Under the pieces are notes generated by a model. It was not told the origin of the DNA and searched no databases. It saw nothing but the letters and a program-made list of their open reading frames with translations. The position numbers were made by a program, and so were the translations under genes. Of a stretch of 64,000 nucleotides of DNA, positions 33,323-42,082 are shown one piece after another. The DNA is from CAKZLS01 sp963771545 (GTDB lineage Bacteria; Pseudomonadota; Alphaproteobacteria; Rhodospirillales; Defluviicoccaceae). The DNA is taken from assembly GCA_963771545.1 (NCBI GenBank), contig CAVYTX010000003.1:248001-312000 (forward strand), given 5' to 3'. Positions within the stretch are counted from its first letter, which is position 1, and every line of letters begins with the position of its first letter.

Positions 33323-33570
33323 AGGTCCGTACCCTATGTGATTGCTTTTCCCGTGTCCTTGGCAGGAGGCGGCGCGCTGGCGATGCCGGAGCATCGTCAA
33401 GTGCCGTCGACGCCCCGAGGGCGCGGGAAAAGCGACCCTCCGGGCGGTCTTCCGAGGCCCCCGGCGGCGTTGCGGGCCGCTTGTGATGCTTCAGCATCAC
33501 GGCGCGCCACGCGCCTGGCTGGAGACCTCGGAAGACCGTCACATGGGGCACGGAACTGTGATAGTCGGTA
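33309..33570. mobile_element. 262-bp palindromic MITE-like element
   Basis: The two ends are inverted repeats of about 33 bases beginning TACCGACTATCACAG, with few mismatches, and the flanks show a CTA direct repeat (33306-33308 and 33571-33573). The inside folds symmetrically. One sub-hairpin is bounded by GCTTTTCCCG and CGGGAAAAGC, the other by GGTCTTCCGAGG and CCTCGGAAGACC, and each has a small ATGC-GCAT tip. There is no transposase. It separates the regulator stop from the kinase body. This is the structure of a non-autonomous, transposase-dependent element. Confidence 0.7.
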
Positions 33571-34248
33571 CTAGCCAGGCGCACGGAGACAGTATCCCGA
33601 CCCGCGGACGGTATGAATGAGCTCCACGTCGAAGTCCCGGTCGATTTTGCCGCGGAGGCGGCTGATATGCGTTTCGACCACGCTGGTCCGTGGATCGAAA
33701 TGGAATTCCCAGACGTTTTCGAGCAGCATGGTCCGGGTAACGACCCGGCCGGCGTGCTGCATCAGATACTCCAGCAGCTTGAACTCCTGGGGCTGCAATT
33801 CGATCCGCCTCCCGGCGCGAGCGACCGTTCGCTTGCGCAGGTCCATTTCGAGATCGGCCACGCGCAGCGTTGTCTCCATGGCGGATATCGGTGGCCGGCG
33901 GGCGAGCGCATGGATGCGAGCCAGCAGCTCGGCGAAGGCGAAGGGCTTGACCAGGTAGTCGTCGCCCCCGGCCTCCAGGCCCTCGACCCGGTCGTCGATC
34001 CCGCCGAGGGTCGTCAAGAACAGAACCGGCGTCTTAACCCCCGCGGCGCGGATCGTCTTGACGATGCCGAGGCCGTCGAGTCCGGGGAGCATGCGGTCGA
34101 CGATCATCACGTCGTAGGACTTGCCGGCCGCGAGAAACAGGCCGTCCCGGCCGGTCGGCGCATGATCGACCGTATGGCCGTGTTCCTTGAGACCGTTGGC
34201 GACATAGGCGGCGGTTTCCGGGTCGTCCTCTATGATCAGAATCTTCAT
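33571..34248 (-). CDS. OmpR-family response regulator
   Basis: A 225-residue DNA-binding regulator. The receiver domain has the acidic pair in IIEDD, phospho-Asp in MIVDRMLPGLDG, Thr in FLTTLG and Lys in DDYLVKPF. The C-terminal winged helix has LQPQEFKLLEYLMQHAGRVVTR and VVETHISRLRGKID. Start is the ATG giving MKILIIEDD; seven extra upstream residues are possible. It lies downstream of the cytochrome b561 and PepSY genes, which are probable co-transcribed or regulated targets, and upstream of its kinase. Confidence 0.96.
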   Translation of the reverse strand: MKILIIEDDPETAAYVANGLKEHGHTVDHAPTGRDGLFLAAGKSYDVMIVDRMLPGLDGLGIVKTIRAAGVKTPVLFLTTLGGIDDRVEGLEAGGDDYLVKPFAFAELLARIHALARRPPISAMETTLRVADLEMDLRKRTVARAGRRIELQPQEFKLLEYLMQHAGRVVTRTMLLENVWEFHFDPRTSVVETHISRLRGKIDRDFDVELIHTVRGSGYCLRAPG

Positions 34249-34321
34249 GGCCGGCCGGTCCGAATCCATTCAGAGCCCCAGTCGTAAGGGTCCATTTCGG
34301 GCGCGCGCATTCTTGGGGCGT

Positions 34322-34900
34322 TCATTCCTGACCGAGGAACATGCGCCCGAGAACGCGATGCCCGGCAATATCATGGATGATGGCGATTCCCGCATGTCCG
34401 ATCAGGTAAGCCCACATGAGGTTTGAAAGAATTTCATGGAGTTCCAGCACCAGCCGGCCGCCGCCGGACAATGAACCGTCGGCTCCCATGACGGCGTAAA
34501 CGATGCCTCCCGTTACCGCCATCGCCGTCGCGACCAGGAGACCCAGCCCATGAACGGCGCTCGCGAGCGGCGTCTCGGCCTCCGGAGCCGGAAGGCGGAG
34601 CCGGACGAGACTTTTGCCATGGTTGCGGATATCCGCGAGCACTAGATCTCGGCGCTCGGCCGAGAACCAGGGAAACAGGGCGCCCAGACCCTCTTCCCTC
34701 CGCCGCACCATCGCCCACAGCCAAAATGCCCCAAGCAGGCCGAGACTTATGAGACCAACGGTTTCGTGGAGCTCGAAGGCGAGGTTCGCGGGATGTTCGC
34801 CGGGCTTGGGCCGCTCCATGAACAAGCTAACGACAAGCTCGTGAACGATCGCGGCCGCCAGCGCGGCATGAACAATTCGGGTGGTCAAACTGCGTTTCAT
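34322..34900 (-). CDS. cytochrome b561 family protein
   Basis: A 192-residue inner-membrane di-haem cytochrome b domain with four transmembrane helices. Conserved histidines that can bind haem are in RIVHAALAAAIVHELV, FELHETVGL, SAVHGLGLLVAT and LELHEILSNLMW, with another in LIGHAGIAIIHD. Such proteins pass electrons from quinol to periplasmic partners. It sits between the PepSY gene and the response regulator gene, all on the minus strand. Combination with PepSY and a two-component system recalls reductase or metal-stress loci, but the partner is not identified. Confidence 0.88.
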   Translation of the reverse strand: MKRSLTTRIVHAALAAAIVHELVVSLFMERPKPGEHPANLAFELHETVGLISLGLLGAFWLWAMVRRREEGLGALFPWFSAERRDLVLADIRNHGKSLVRLRLPAPEAETPLASAVHGLGLLVATAMAVTGGIVYAVMGADGSLSGGGRLVLELHEILSNLMWAYLIGHAGIAIIHDIAGHRVLGRMFLGQE

Positions 34901-34947
34901 GGTCGATGCCTATGGTCTGGTGGTCCCAAAAGACTTGGCGCGGCCGG

Positions 34948-34980
34948 TAGAGCGATTCCGGTCGAAGCGGAATCGCTCTA
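34948..34980. repeat. perfect 13-bp inverted repeat in PepSY-cytochrome gap
   Basis: TAGAGCGATTCCG and its exact reverse complement flank the loop GTCGAAG. The sequence looks like an alphaproteobacterial intergenic palindrome of the AGAGCGATTCCG type. Inside a 98-base gap of an apparent operon it could reduce or stabilise downstream message; no U-run follows. Confidence 0.7.
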
Positions 34981-34998
34981 GAGTGTGCCCCAGGCCGT

Positions 34999-35577
34999 TC
35001 AGTCGTCGTCATCCTCATGCTCGGCGACGGTAACCTTCGAGACCTTGCCGGTCGCGCCGTCGATCCGGACCTTGTGAACGGCGTTGTCCTTGGCGACCTC
35101 GACCTTGAACAGCGTGGCGCCGTCCTCGCCGTCGAAGCTCGCCTCGATGGCCTTGCCGCCGGTCTGCCGCTCGGCGGTGGCGATCGCCGCCGCGAGCGTC
35201 GTCGAAGACGCAGCGAGCTTGGCGATTTCGTCCTGGTCCTCGCGATCGAGGATCCCGGCGATCAGACCCTCGTCGCCGGTGCGCAGCACTTTGCCGGACG
35301 CGGGATCGACGAGGACCTCCGCGATCTTGTCCTTGGACACCGTCTTGACCTCATAGACGAACGCGCCGTTCTCTTTCTCGACGTCAACCTCCATGGCCAG
35401 CCCGCCCGACTGCCGCTCGGCGGCGGCAATGGCCTGAGCGATCGACGTCTTCGCCCCGAGCACCGCGGCGATTTCCCGGCTGTGCTCGTTCTCGCCCGAA
35501 GAGGCGAAGGCCATCCCGGTGGCGCCGACGGCGATCGCGGCGGCCATCGTGGCCGGAAGAATCTTGGATCGAAACAT
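34999..35577 (-). CDS. secreted protein with two PepSY domains
   Basis: A 192-residue protein with a signal peptide (residues 1 to about 25, ending GMAFAS) and two PepSY-type repeats. The first holds KTSIAQAIAAAERQSGG, then EVKTVSKDKIAEVLVDPASGKVL; the second SSTTLAAAIATAERQTGGKA, then VRIDGATGKVSKV. It ends with an acidic EHEDDDD tail. PepSY domains bind peptides or modulate enzymes in the periplasm. It is the first gene of the minus-strand group with cytochrome b561 and the two-component genes. The acidic tail and the kinase's Asp/His-rich sensor could both bind a metal, which is inference. Confidence 0.9.
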   Translation of the reverse strand: MFRSKILPATMAAAIAVGATGMAFASSGENEHSREIAAVLGAKTSIAQAIAAAERQSGGLAMEVDVEKENGAFVYEVKTVSKDKIAEVLVDPASGKVLRTGDEGLIAGILDREDQDEIAKLAASSTTLAAAIATAERQTGGKAIEASFDGEDGATLFKVEVAKDNAVHKVRIDGATGKVSKVTVAEHEDDDD

Positions 35578-35726
35578 GGCTCTAGTCTCCTATTGCTGTC
35601 GATGGCCCGCCATACGCGCGCCGTTACAGCGGATCATCGGAGATCCAGGCTTGGCGGGTCATTGGCCCAACTATACGGTTTGGTAAGGTCGCGGCGGACC
35701 GCTCGACGATAGGGCTGGATTAGAGT

Positions 35727-36101
35727 CTAACGGGCGCTTTCCTTTTCGAGGAACCGCCGGGCACGCTCCAGGTGTTTGTCGGTGACGTAAGGCGCCAAGG
35801 TCTGCAGCAGCGTGAACAACACCGCCGCGTCGTCGGCGTAGCCGGCGCCGACGATAAAGTCGGGAATCAGGTCGGTGGGCACGATGAAATACGCCAGCGC
35901 CGAGAATAGCGCCACTTTCACATGCCTAGGCGTGGCGGCGTCGGTCGCCGAGTAGAAGGCGGCCACTGCCCATTCCAGGAACGGAACCTTGCCCAACGAT
36001 TTCCGGACCTTGTCCCAGAAGCGGCGTTTAACGAAACGCTCTCGTCCGGCGAAAGGGACCAATGCGCGCGAAACCTCGAGTGTATCCATGACGAACATCA
36101 T
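35727..36101 (-). CDS. YkvA family (DUF1232) protein
   Basis: A protein of about 124 residues carrying the DUF1232 motif: VKVALFSALAYFIVPTDLIPDFIVGAGYADDAAVL, given only in part as YFIVPTDLIPD. This short hydrophobic hairpin with Asp residues is common in bacterial YkvA proteins of unknown function. Starts at 36101, 36098 or 36089 are all possible; the 84 residues readable further upstream are not family-like. It is divergent from phaB. Confidence 0.85.
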   Translation of the reverse strand: MMFVMDTLEVSRALVPFAGRERFVKRRFWDKVRKSLGKVPFLEWAVAAFYSATDAATPRHVKVALFSALAYFIVPTDLIPDFIVGAGYADDAAVLFTLLQTLAPYVTDKHLERARRFLEKESAR

Positions 36102-36337
36102 GCCAGAAACGAGCGTGTTTGAAAAGCCGGACGGTGGCAAACGGACGCCCGGTCGCCTTGACAAGCAGGGGGGGCGCCGGTAAACGGGCCACTTCCGATT
36201 AGGGGCCGAATTACGAACACTCGCTCTTTGGATTTTCAAGAACGTGTGGCTCCTCGCGCCGGGGCGACGGCTTTCGCCGGTTACGCGGCGGTTTCGGACG
36301 AGATTGATTTTGGAAAAACAAACAGGCGGAGGGAAGA

Positions 36338-37060
36338 ATGGCACGCGTAGCATTGGTTACCGGCGGGACCCGGGGCATCGGAGCGGGCATTGCGGAGGCA
36401 TTGAAGGCGGAAGGCTTCAAAGTCGCCGTTTGCGACGTTGTCGAGGACCAACTCGAGGCTTTCACCAAAGAGACGGGTATTCCCGGCTACAACATCAACA
36501 TCGCCGACATGGACTCGGTTAAGGCGGGCGTTGCCAAGGTCGAGTCGGAGATTGGCCCCATCGACATCCTTGTCAACAACGCCGGCATCACCCGCGATGG
36601 CCTGATGGTCAAGATGACCCGCGAGAAGAACTGGGATCCGATCATCGCCGTCAATCTCGGCGGCTGCTTCAACATGTGCAACACCATCCTTCCGGGGATG
36701 AACGAGCGCAAGTGGGGCCGGATCGTCAACATCAGCTCCATGAATGGCCAGCGCGGCCAGCAAGGCCAGACCAACTACTCGGCGACCAAGGCCGGCGTCA
36801 TCGGCTTCAGCCGTTCGCTCGCCCTGGAGGCCGCCCGTTCGACCGTCACCGTCAACTGCATCTGCCCCGGCTTCATCCTCACCGAGATGACGGCGGCCAT
36901 GAAGCCCGAGATGCTCGAGGCCATGGTCAAGATGATCCCGTTGGGCCGCATCGGCCAGCCGGCAGATATCGCCAACGGCGTTGTCTTCCTGTGCAAGGAA
37001 GAGTCGGGCTGGATCACCGGCGAGACCCTGTCGATCAACGGCGGCCAGTTCATGTACTGA
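36338..37060 (+). CDS. phaB: acetoacetyl-CoA reductase (PhaB/PhbB)
   Basis: NADPH-dependent reduction of acetoacetyl-CoA to (R)-3-hydroxybutyryl-CoA for polyhydroxybutyrate synthesis. It is a 240-residue short-chain dehydrogenase with VTGGTRGIGAGIAEAL, NNAG, the catalytic Ser in NISSMNGQRGQQGQTNYSATK and the Tyr/Lys of that same motif. The QRGQQGQTNY region is the PhaB-type signature that distinguishes it from FabG. A GGAGGGAAG ribosome site and a terminator make a single-gene unit; no phaA or phaC is in the window. Confidence 0.92.
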   Translation: MARVALVTGGTRGIGAGIAEALKAEGFKVAVCDVVEDQLEAFTKETGIPGYNINIADMDSVKAGVAKVESEIGPIDILVNNAGITRDGLMVKMTREKNWDPIIAVNLGGCFNMCNTILPGMNERKWGRIVNISSMNGQRGQQGQTNYSATKAGVIGFSRSLALEAARSTVTVNCICPGFILTEMTAAMKPEMLEAMVKMIPLGRIGQPADIANGVVFLCKEESGWITGETLSINGGQFMY

Positions 37061-37088
37061 CGCCCGGATCCTTGTTGGATACGGTTGG

Positions 37089-37119
37089 AAGGCCACCGAT
37101 CCGTCGGTGGCCTTTCTTT
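37089..37119 (+). terminator. intrinsic terminator after phaB
   Basis: AAGGCCACCGA and TCGGTGGCCTT form an 11-bp stem with a four-base loop, followed by TTCTTT. It begins 28 bases after the phaB stop. Confidence 0.85.
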
Positions 37120-37272
37120 GTGTGCCAGGCATAGTGTGCCAGGCATGGCGTTGATCTAGGAGATGAAAGTTCTCTACGGACCGTGATGACCGGAGGCTGT
37201 CCAGGCTGTCGATCTTGACGCTCTGCCAAGGCTTGAGCATCGCGAGGTCTTATCCGGCCCGGAGAACGGACG

Positions 37273-37560
37273 ATGAGGCCCTTTCCGCCGACCGGGGACA
37301 TGAAAGTCGTGGCCCGCCGCGTGATCTGGTTCGAGGAACCGGAACAGTCTTTGTCGGACCCGGTACGGTTTCTGGCCCATGCCATGGCCGGCGCCACCCA
37401 TGAGGACATGCAAACGATCCTCCGGCACGTTACGGACGAGGAATTGCGCGAGGACCTCGACAACGCCCCGCCCGGTATCATCGATCCCCGTTCATTGTCG
37501 TACTGGAACCTCACGATCGGACGCCATCCCGCTCCGCCCATGCCAAAACGACACCTCTAG
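37273..37560 (+). CDS. hypothetical protein, 95 residues
   Basis: Small cytosolic protein without membrane segment or signal. It contains VVARRVIWFEEPEQSLSDP, a helical HATHEDMQTIL-like region, a DELRED(L)DNAPPGIID turn and SYWNLTIGRHPAPPMP at the end. I recall similar conserved hypothetical proteins in alphaproteobacteria, but no function is known. It lies between the phaB terminator and a convergent MFS gene. Confidence 0.65.
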   Translation: MRPFPPTGDMKVVARRVIWFEEPEQSLSDPVRFLAHAMAGATHEDMQTILRHVTDEELREDLDNAPPGIIDPRSLSYWNLTIGRHPAPPMPKRHL

Positions 37561-37621
37561 CGACTGTCACAGGGCGAAAGGGAACCCTTTGGCCTGCGGC
37601 CTAGACCTGCCGCGTCCGCCC

Positions 37622-38863
37622 TCACCCCGGCTTCCGCAGGAACAGCGCCAGCACGATCGCGAGCGCCGCCAATGCGGCCGCCATGGCGAAGCTTGAGGCG
37701 AAGCTGCCGGTGGCGTCGGCGGCGGCGCCGGCGACGGCGGGGCCGATGATCTGGCCGAAGCCGAAGATCACGGTGACGGTGCCGAAGGCCGCCGCCGCGT
37801 GTTCGGGGCCCATGTAGTCGCCGACGGCGGCGGCCATGATGGACGGGATGCTCCAAACGGCAATCCCGAACAGGCCGATGGAGAGATACAGGAACGGAAC
37901 CGGAAGCGGGGCGGCCACCAGGGCATAGGCGGCCATCTGCAGGGCAAACACCGTGATGACGGCGCCCTTGCGGCCGATTCGGTCCGAAAGCGTTCCGAAC
38001 AGCGGACCGGACAGCAGGCTGAGAATGCCGACCCACATCCAGAATCCGCCGGCCGCGGCTTCCGAGAACCCGCGTTCGTGCACCAGCGCAGTCACGATGA
38101 AGGTGACGTAGATCACATAGGTCGCGCCGAACAGGAAATAGAGGGCGCCGAGGTGGGCGAGAAGGCGGCGGCGGGACGCCGGCGTCTGATGGAGGTGCTC
38201 GGCGCCGGCGGTGGCGGCGTCGCCCGGTTGCTGGCCGTAGGGCGCCAGCGCCTTGTGTTCTGGGCGGTTGCGCAACAGCGCTCCGCAAACCGCCGCCACC
38301 ACCAGCGCCATGGCGCCGAAAATCAGCCAGTTCATCCGCCAGCCGCCGGCGCCGGCCGCGGCGTTCACCGCCGGCACCACGGCACCGGAGACGACGATCC
38401 CGAGGCCGCTGCCGCAGACGATGTAGCCGGCGGCCTTGCCGCGATGGCGGCGTATGAACCAGTGCGAGACCAGCGCCATGATGGGCACGTTGGCGGCGCC
38501 GCTGCCCATCCCGGTGAGGACGTAGAGGACGAGCACCTGCGGGAAACCGCCGGCCTGGCTCACCAGCATCATGGAGATGGCGACCAGCAAAAGCGCGGCG
38601 GCAATGGTGATACGCTCGCCGAGGCGCCGGACCAGCGGGGCGGCGGCGATGACCGCCGCCAGATAGCCGACGAAGTTGCCGGTCGAGATGTATCCCATCT
38701 CGGCATAGCTCAGTCCCAGCGACTCGCCCATGGAGGGCAGCAGCATGCCGAGCGCGAAACGGCCCAGCCCCAGACACGCGAACGCGGTCAGCGTGCCGGT
38801 GACGACGATCACCCAGCCGTAATGAATGGAAGGCGTCGGCCGTGCTCCGTCGCCGCTGGACAT
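37622..38863 (-). CDS. MFS transporter, YbfB/YjiJ family
   Basis: A 413-residue major facilitator with 12 transmembrane helices. It begins HYGWVIVVTGTLTAFACLGLGRFALGMLLPSMG, of which GLGRFALGMLLP is the YbfB/YjiJ signature, and has a central cytosolic loop rich in His and Gln. The DRIGRK motif in the second half is the usual loop 8-9 motif. Substrate is unknown. It is 12 bases downstream of pheA on the same strand and may share its message. Confidence 0.9.
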   Translation of the reverse strand: MSSGDGARPTPSIHYGWVIVVTGTLTAFACLGLGRFALGMLLPSMGESLGLSYAEMGYISTGNFVGYLAAVIAAAPLVRRLGERITIAAALLLVAISMMLVSQAGGFPQVLVLYVLTGMGSGAANVPIMALVSHWFIRRHRGKAAGYIVCGSGLGIVVSGAVVPAVNAAAGAGGWRMNWLIFGAMALVVAAVCGALLRNRPEHKALAPYGQQPGDAATAGAEHLHQTPASRRRLLAHLGALYFLFGATYVIYVTFIVTALVHERGFSEAAAGGFWMWVGILSLLSGPLFGTLSDRIGRKGAVITVFALQMAAYALVAAPLPVPFLYLSIGLFGIAVWSIPSIMAAAVGDYMGPEHAAAAFGTVTVIFGFGQIIGPAVAGAAADATGSFASSFAMAAALAALAIVLALFLRKPG

Positions 38864-38875
38864 TCGGGCTCGCTC

Positions 38876-39748
38876 CTAGTCCGCTTCGTCTTCGTCGTCG
38901 TCGCGTTCCCAGCGGTAGGGGTGCTGCGGGTAGACGCCGAGGATGCGCACCTCGCGGGAGAAGAAGTCCAGTTCCTCCAGGGCCAGCAGCACGTTGCGGT
39001 GCTCCGGATGGCCCTCGACCTCGGCATAGAACTGGGCGGCGTTGAACCGGCCGCCCACCAGATAGCTCTCCAGCTTGGTCATGTTGACGCCGTTGGTGGC
39101 GAAACCGCCGAGGCCCTTATACAACGCCGCCGGCACGTTGCGCACCCGGAACACGAAGCTGGTCATGGTGGGCGCGGATTTCGGATGCGGGACGATGGCT
39201 TCCCGGGCCATGATCAGAAAGCGTGTCGTGTTATGCCGCGCGTCCTCGATGTTGGCGCGCAGCGAGACGAGGCCGTAGATGTCGCCGGCCAGTTCCGAGG
39301 CGATCACCGCCTGGGTCGCGTCGCCGGTCCCGGCAATGCGGGCGGCGGCGCCGGCGGTATCTAGGGCGACCACGGGTTGCAGGCCAAGCTCGCGAATCAG
39401 GTCGCGGCACTGGTTGAGGGCGTGGATGTGGCTATGCACATGGGTGATGTCCTGGACCTTGGCGCCCTTGACGCCGAGCAGGTGGTGGTTCACCCGCTGG
39501 TAATGCTCGCCGATAATGTGGAGGCCGGATTGCGGAAGCAGATGGTGGATGTCGGCGACCCGTCCGGCCACCGAGTTCTCGATGGGGATCATCGCCAGCG
39601 CCGATTGTCCTTGGGCGACCGCCGAGAACGCGTCTTCGAACGAGCCGCGGGCAAGCGTCGCCATTTCCGGCCGCGCGGTCCGGCAAGCGAGGTCCGAGTA
39701 GGCGCCCGGCTCACCCTGGAAGGCGATGGTCCGATTCGGATCAGACAT
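38876..39748 (-). CDS. pheA: prephenate dehydratase
   Basis: Converts prephenate to phenylpyruvate in phenylalanine synthesis. It has 290 residues: a periplasmic-binding-protein-like catalytic domain with FQGEPGAYSDLAC, IPIENSVAGRV and the catalytic NTTRFLI motif, followed by an ACT regulatory domain with KGLGGFATNGVNMTKLESYL for Phe feedback. The ESYLVGG form replaces the classical ESRP. There is no chorismate mutase domain, so it is monofunctional. Next gene upstream is kdsB. Confidence 0.96.
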   Translation of the reverse strand: MSDPNRTIAFQGEPGAYSDLACRTARPEMATLARGSFEDAFSAVAQGQSALAMIPIENSVAGRVADIHHLLPQSGLHIIGEHYQRVNHHLLGVKGAKVQDITHVHSHIHALNQCRDLIRELGLQPVVALDTAGAAARIAGTGDATQAVIASELAGDIYGLVSLRANIEDARHNTTRFLIMAREAIVPHPKSAPTMTSFVFRVRNVPAALYKGLGGFATNGVNMTKLESYLVGGRFNAAQFYAEVEGHPEHRNVLLALEELDFFSREVRILGVYPQHPYRWERDDDEDEAD

Positions 39749-39776
39749 GCGGATAATCCTTAGACCTGTAGCGGGA

Positions 39777-40520
39777 CTAGGGCGCCAGCAGGGCGCGGGC
39801 GCGTTCTAAATCCCCGGGGGTATCGACCCCGAGCGGGATGGCGCCGACAACCACGGCGTCGATGCGCATGCCGTTTTCCAGCGCCCGCAACTGCTCCAGC
39901 CGTTCGCGCCGCTCGATGACGCCGGGCGGCAGGCCGACGAAGCGGCTCAGCGCGGCGCGGCGATAGGCGTAGATGCCGATGTGATGATAATGCGCGCCCT
40001 CGCCCCAGGGCACGGCTAGGCGGCTGAAATAGATGGCCCGGCCCATGTCCCGGCCGTCGGCAACGGCGAGCACCGCCTTGACCACGTTGGGGTCGTCGCG
40101 CTCGGCGTCGTCGTCGATGACGGCGGCCAGCGTGGCGATATCCACGGAGGGATCCGCCAGCGGCCGCAGCGAGGCGCCGACGGTCGCGGGATCGATGGTC
40201 GGCAGATCGCCCTGCAGGTTGACCACCCGGTCGTGGCGGCCGTCGGGATCGAAGGTCTCGAGCGCTTCGTGGATCCGGTCCGAGCCCGACGGATGGTCGG
40301 GACGGGTCTGCACCGCCGCGCCGCCGGCGTCGCGCACCGCGTCGGCGATCTCCGGCTCGGCGCAGGCCACCACCACCGGGCCGATATCGGCCTCCATGGC
40401 GCGCCGCCACACCTGGACGATCATCGGCTGGCCGTGGATATCGGCCAGCGGCTTTCCGGGCAGCCGGGTCGACGCCATGCGGGCGGGAACGATGACGACG
40501 GGGTTGGATCTATCGATCAT
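39777..40520 (-). CDS. kdsB: 3-deoxy-manno-octulosonate cytidylyltransferase
   Basis: CMP-Kdo synthetase, which activates Kdo for lipopolysaccharide inner-core assembly. About 247 residues from the ATG giving MIDRSNPVVIVPARMASTRLPGKPL; the first 20 residues possible upstream are not conserved. The motifs RMASTRLPGKPL (CTP loop), HPSGSDRIHEAL and VVNLQGDLPTIDP (Mg2+ site) and HHIGIYAYRR are typical. It is followed by pheA after 28 bases and divergent from the cytochrome c gene. Confidence 0.96.
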   Translation of the reverse strand: MIDRSNPVVIVPARMASTRLPGKPLADIHGQPMIVQVWRRAMEADIGPVVVACAEPEIADAVRDAGGAAVQTRPDHPSGSDRIHEALETFDPDGRHDRVVNLQGDLPTIDPATVGASLRPLADPSVDIATLAAVIDDDAERDDPNVVKAVLAVADGRDMGRAIYFSRLAVPWGEGAHYHHIGIYAYRRAALSRFVGLPPGVIERRERLEQLRALENGMRIDAVVVGAIPLGVDTPGDLERARALLAP

Positions 40521-40687
40521 GACGGTCGCATAGCACAGAAGAAAGCGGCGCTGCCAGCATTTGACGCGCGCCTCGGTCAAGCATTCGCGAGTGCAGCATT
40601 GAACAGCCCATGCCCTTGGGGCTACATTCCCCCGGCGTCGCGCGCGCGGCGGTCGTCGCGCACCGGGAAAAAGGCAAAGGAAGCGTT

Positions 40688-41236
40688 ATGAAATTCTCAT
40701 TCCTTGAAATGATCGGGGCCTCGTTGTTGATCTGCGCCTGGCTGATCTATGGCGCCCATACCATTGGCAATGCTCTGGTGAGCGCGGAACCCCACGAGGT
40801 GGCGATGGCCGCCGGCGAACAGCCGGCCGAGGACACCAACAAGCCCCTGACCGGCGAGCAAACCACGAAATTGGAGGAAGAGCTCGACGTCTCCGCGCTG
40901 ATGGGGGCCGCCGATCCCGCCGCCGGCGAAAAGGTGTTCGGCAAGTGCAAGGCGTGTCACTCCGCGGATAAAGGCGGACCGAACAAGGTCGGGCCCGATC
41001 TCTGGAACGTGGTGGGCCGCGACAAGGCCAGCGCCGAGGGCTTCTCCTACTCGGACGCGCTGTCGGGTCTCGGAGGTGCATGGACCTATGAAGATTTGTT
41101 CGCTTATCTGAAGTCGCCCAAGGACTTCGCGCCGGGCAACAAGATGACATTCGGGGGCCTGAAAAAGGCCGAGGACCGCGCCGACGTCATCTCCTATTTG
41201 CGGGAGCACAGCGACTCTCCCCCGCCGCTCCCGTGA
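40688..41236 (+). CDS. membrane-anchored class I cytochrome c
   Basis: A 182-residue c-type cytochrome. An uncleaved N-terminal helix (MIGASLLICAWLIYGAHTIG) anchors it in the inner membrane, then a Glu/Thr-rich linker leads to the haem domain with CKACH, GPNKVGPDLWNVVGR and the Met ligand in GNKMTFGG. This is the CycM-type cytochrome c552 of alphaproteobacteria, which carries electrons between the bc1 complex and oxidase. The stop overlaps the GTG start of hisN. Confidence 0.93.
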   Translation: MKFSFLEMIGASLLICAWLIYGAHTIGNALVSAEPHEVAMAAGEQPAEDTNKPLTGEQTTKLEEELDVSALMGAADPAAGEKVFGKCKACHSADKGGPNKVGPDLWNVVGRDKASAEGFSYSDALSGLGGAWTYEDLFAYLKSPKDFAPGNKMTFGGLKKAEDRADVISYLREHSDSPPPLP

Positions 41237-42006
41237 GCGAGCCGGCGGCGTTCGTCGATCTGGCGGAGCGGATGGCCGACGCCGTCCGTCCCGTCGTCAT
41301 GGGCTATTTCCGGAGCGGCCTCGCGATCGACAGCAAGGCCGATGCCAGCCCGGTGACGGCCGCCGACCGCGAAGCGGAGGCGGTCCTGCGCCGGATGATC
41401 GAAGACGCCTATCCCGATCACGGGATCTATGGCGAGGAGCACGGCGCGGTCCGGTTGGATTCACCTTACGTCTGGGTGCTCGATCCCATCGACGGAACCA
41501 AGTCGTTCGTCACCGGCCGGCCCACTTTCGGCACCCTGATCGCCCTGCTTCGCGACGGCGAGCCGGCCGTCGGGATTATCGAAATGCCGGCGCTCGGCGA
41601 GCGGTGGGTCGGGGTCCAGGGCCGGCCGACCACCTTCAACGGCAAACCGGTTCGGGCGCGGGCATGCCCGGATCTGGCCGACGCTTGGCTCTACGCCACC
41701 ACTCCGGAGATGTTCGTGGGGCCGGACGCGGACGCGTTCGAACGGCTGCGGCGGCGGTCGCGGGCGGCGATCTACGGGGCCGACTGCTATGCCTACGGGC
41801 TGCTCGCCAACGGCACGGTCGACCTGGTGTGCGAGGCGTCCATGCAGCCCTACGACTATTGCGCGGTGGTCCCGGTGATCGCGGGGGCGGGCGGGGTGGT
41901 CACGGATTGGCGGGGGAAACCGGTGGGACTTGAAACAGACGGGCGGGTCCTGGCCGCCGGCGATGCCCAGGCGCACGCGGCCGCCCTGGCGATGCTCGCG
42001 GGTTAG
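41233..42006 (+). CDS. hisN: histidinol-phosphatase, inositol monophosphatase family (HisN)
   Basis: A 257-residue Mg2+-dependent phosphatase of the inositol monophosphatase fold. Motifs are YGEEHGAV, WVLDPIDGTKSFVTGRPTFG (metal and phosphate site) and QPYDYCAVVPVIAGAGGVVTDW. The DPIDGTKSF-TGRP form points to the HisN branch that dephosphorylates histidinol phosphate. Starts with GTG overlapping the cytochrome c gene stop. Specificity versus other inositol-phosphatase-like enzymes is inferred. Confidence 0.9.
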   Translation: MSEPAAFVDLAERMADAVRPVVMGYFRSGLAIDSKADASPVTAADREAEAVLRRMIEDAYPDHGIYGEEHGAVRLDSPYVWVLDPIDGTKSFVTGRPTFGTLIALLRDGEPAVGIIEMPALGERWVGVQGRPTTFNGKPVRARACPDLADAWLYATTPEMFVGPDADAFERLRRRSRAAIYGADCYAYGLLANGTVDLVCEASMQPYDYCAVVPVIAGAGGVVTDWRGKPVGLETDGRVLAAGDAQAHAAALAMLAG

Positions 42007-42082
42007 GGTTATATAGCCCCTTGAACCTTCGCCCCGAACTCCCCGACAGATGGGGCCGAACCGTTTTGAGATCGCCGCCTGT

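Noticed and set aside
33306..33620. Frames of about 90 residues on both strands with similar TDYHxSVP starts
   Set aside because: Their likeness comes from the palindromic element, which reads alike on both strands. No coding evidence.
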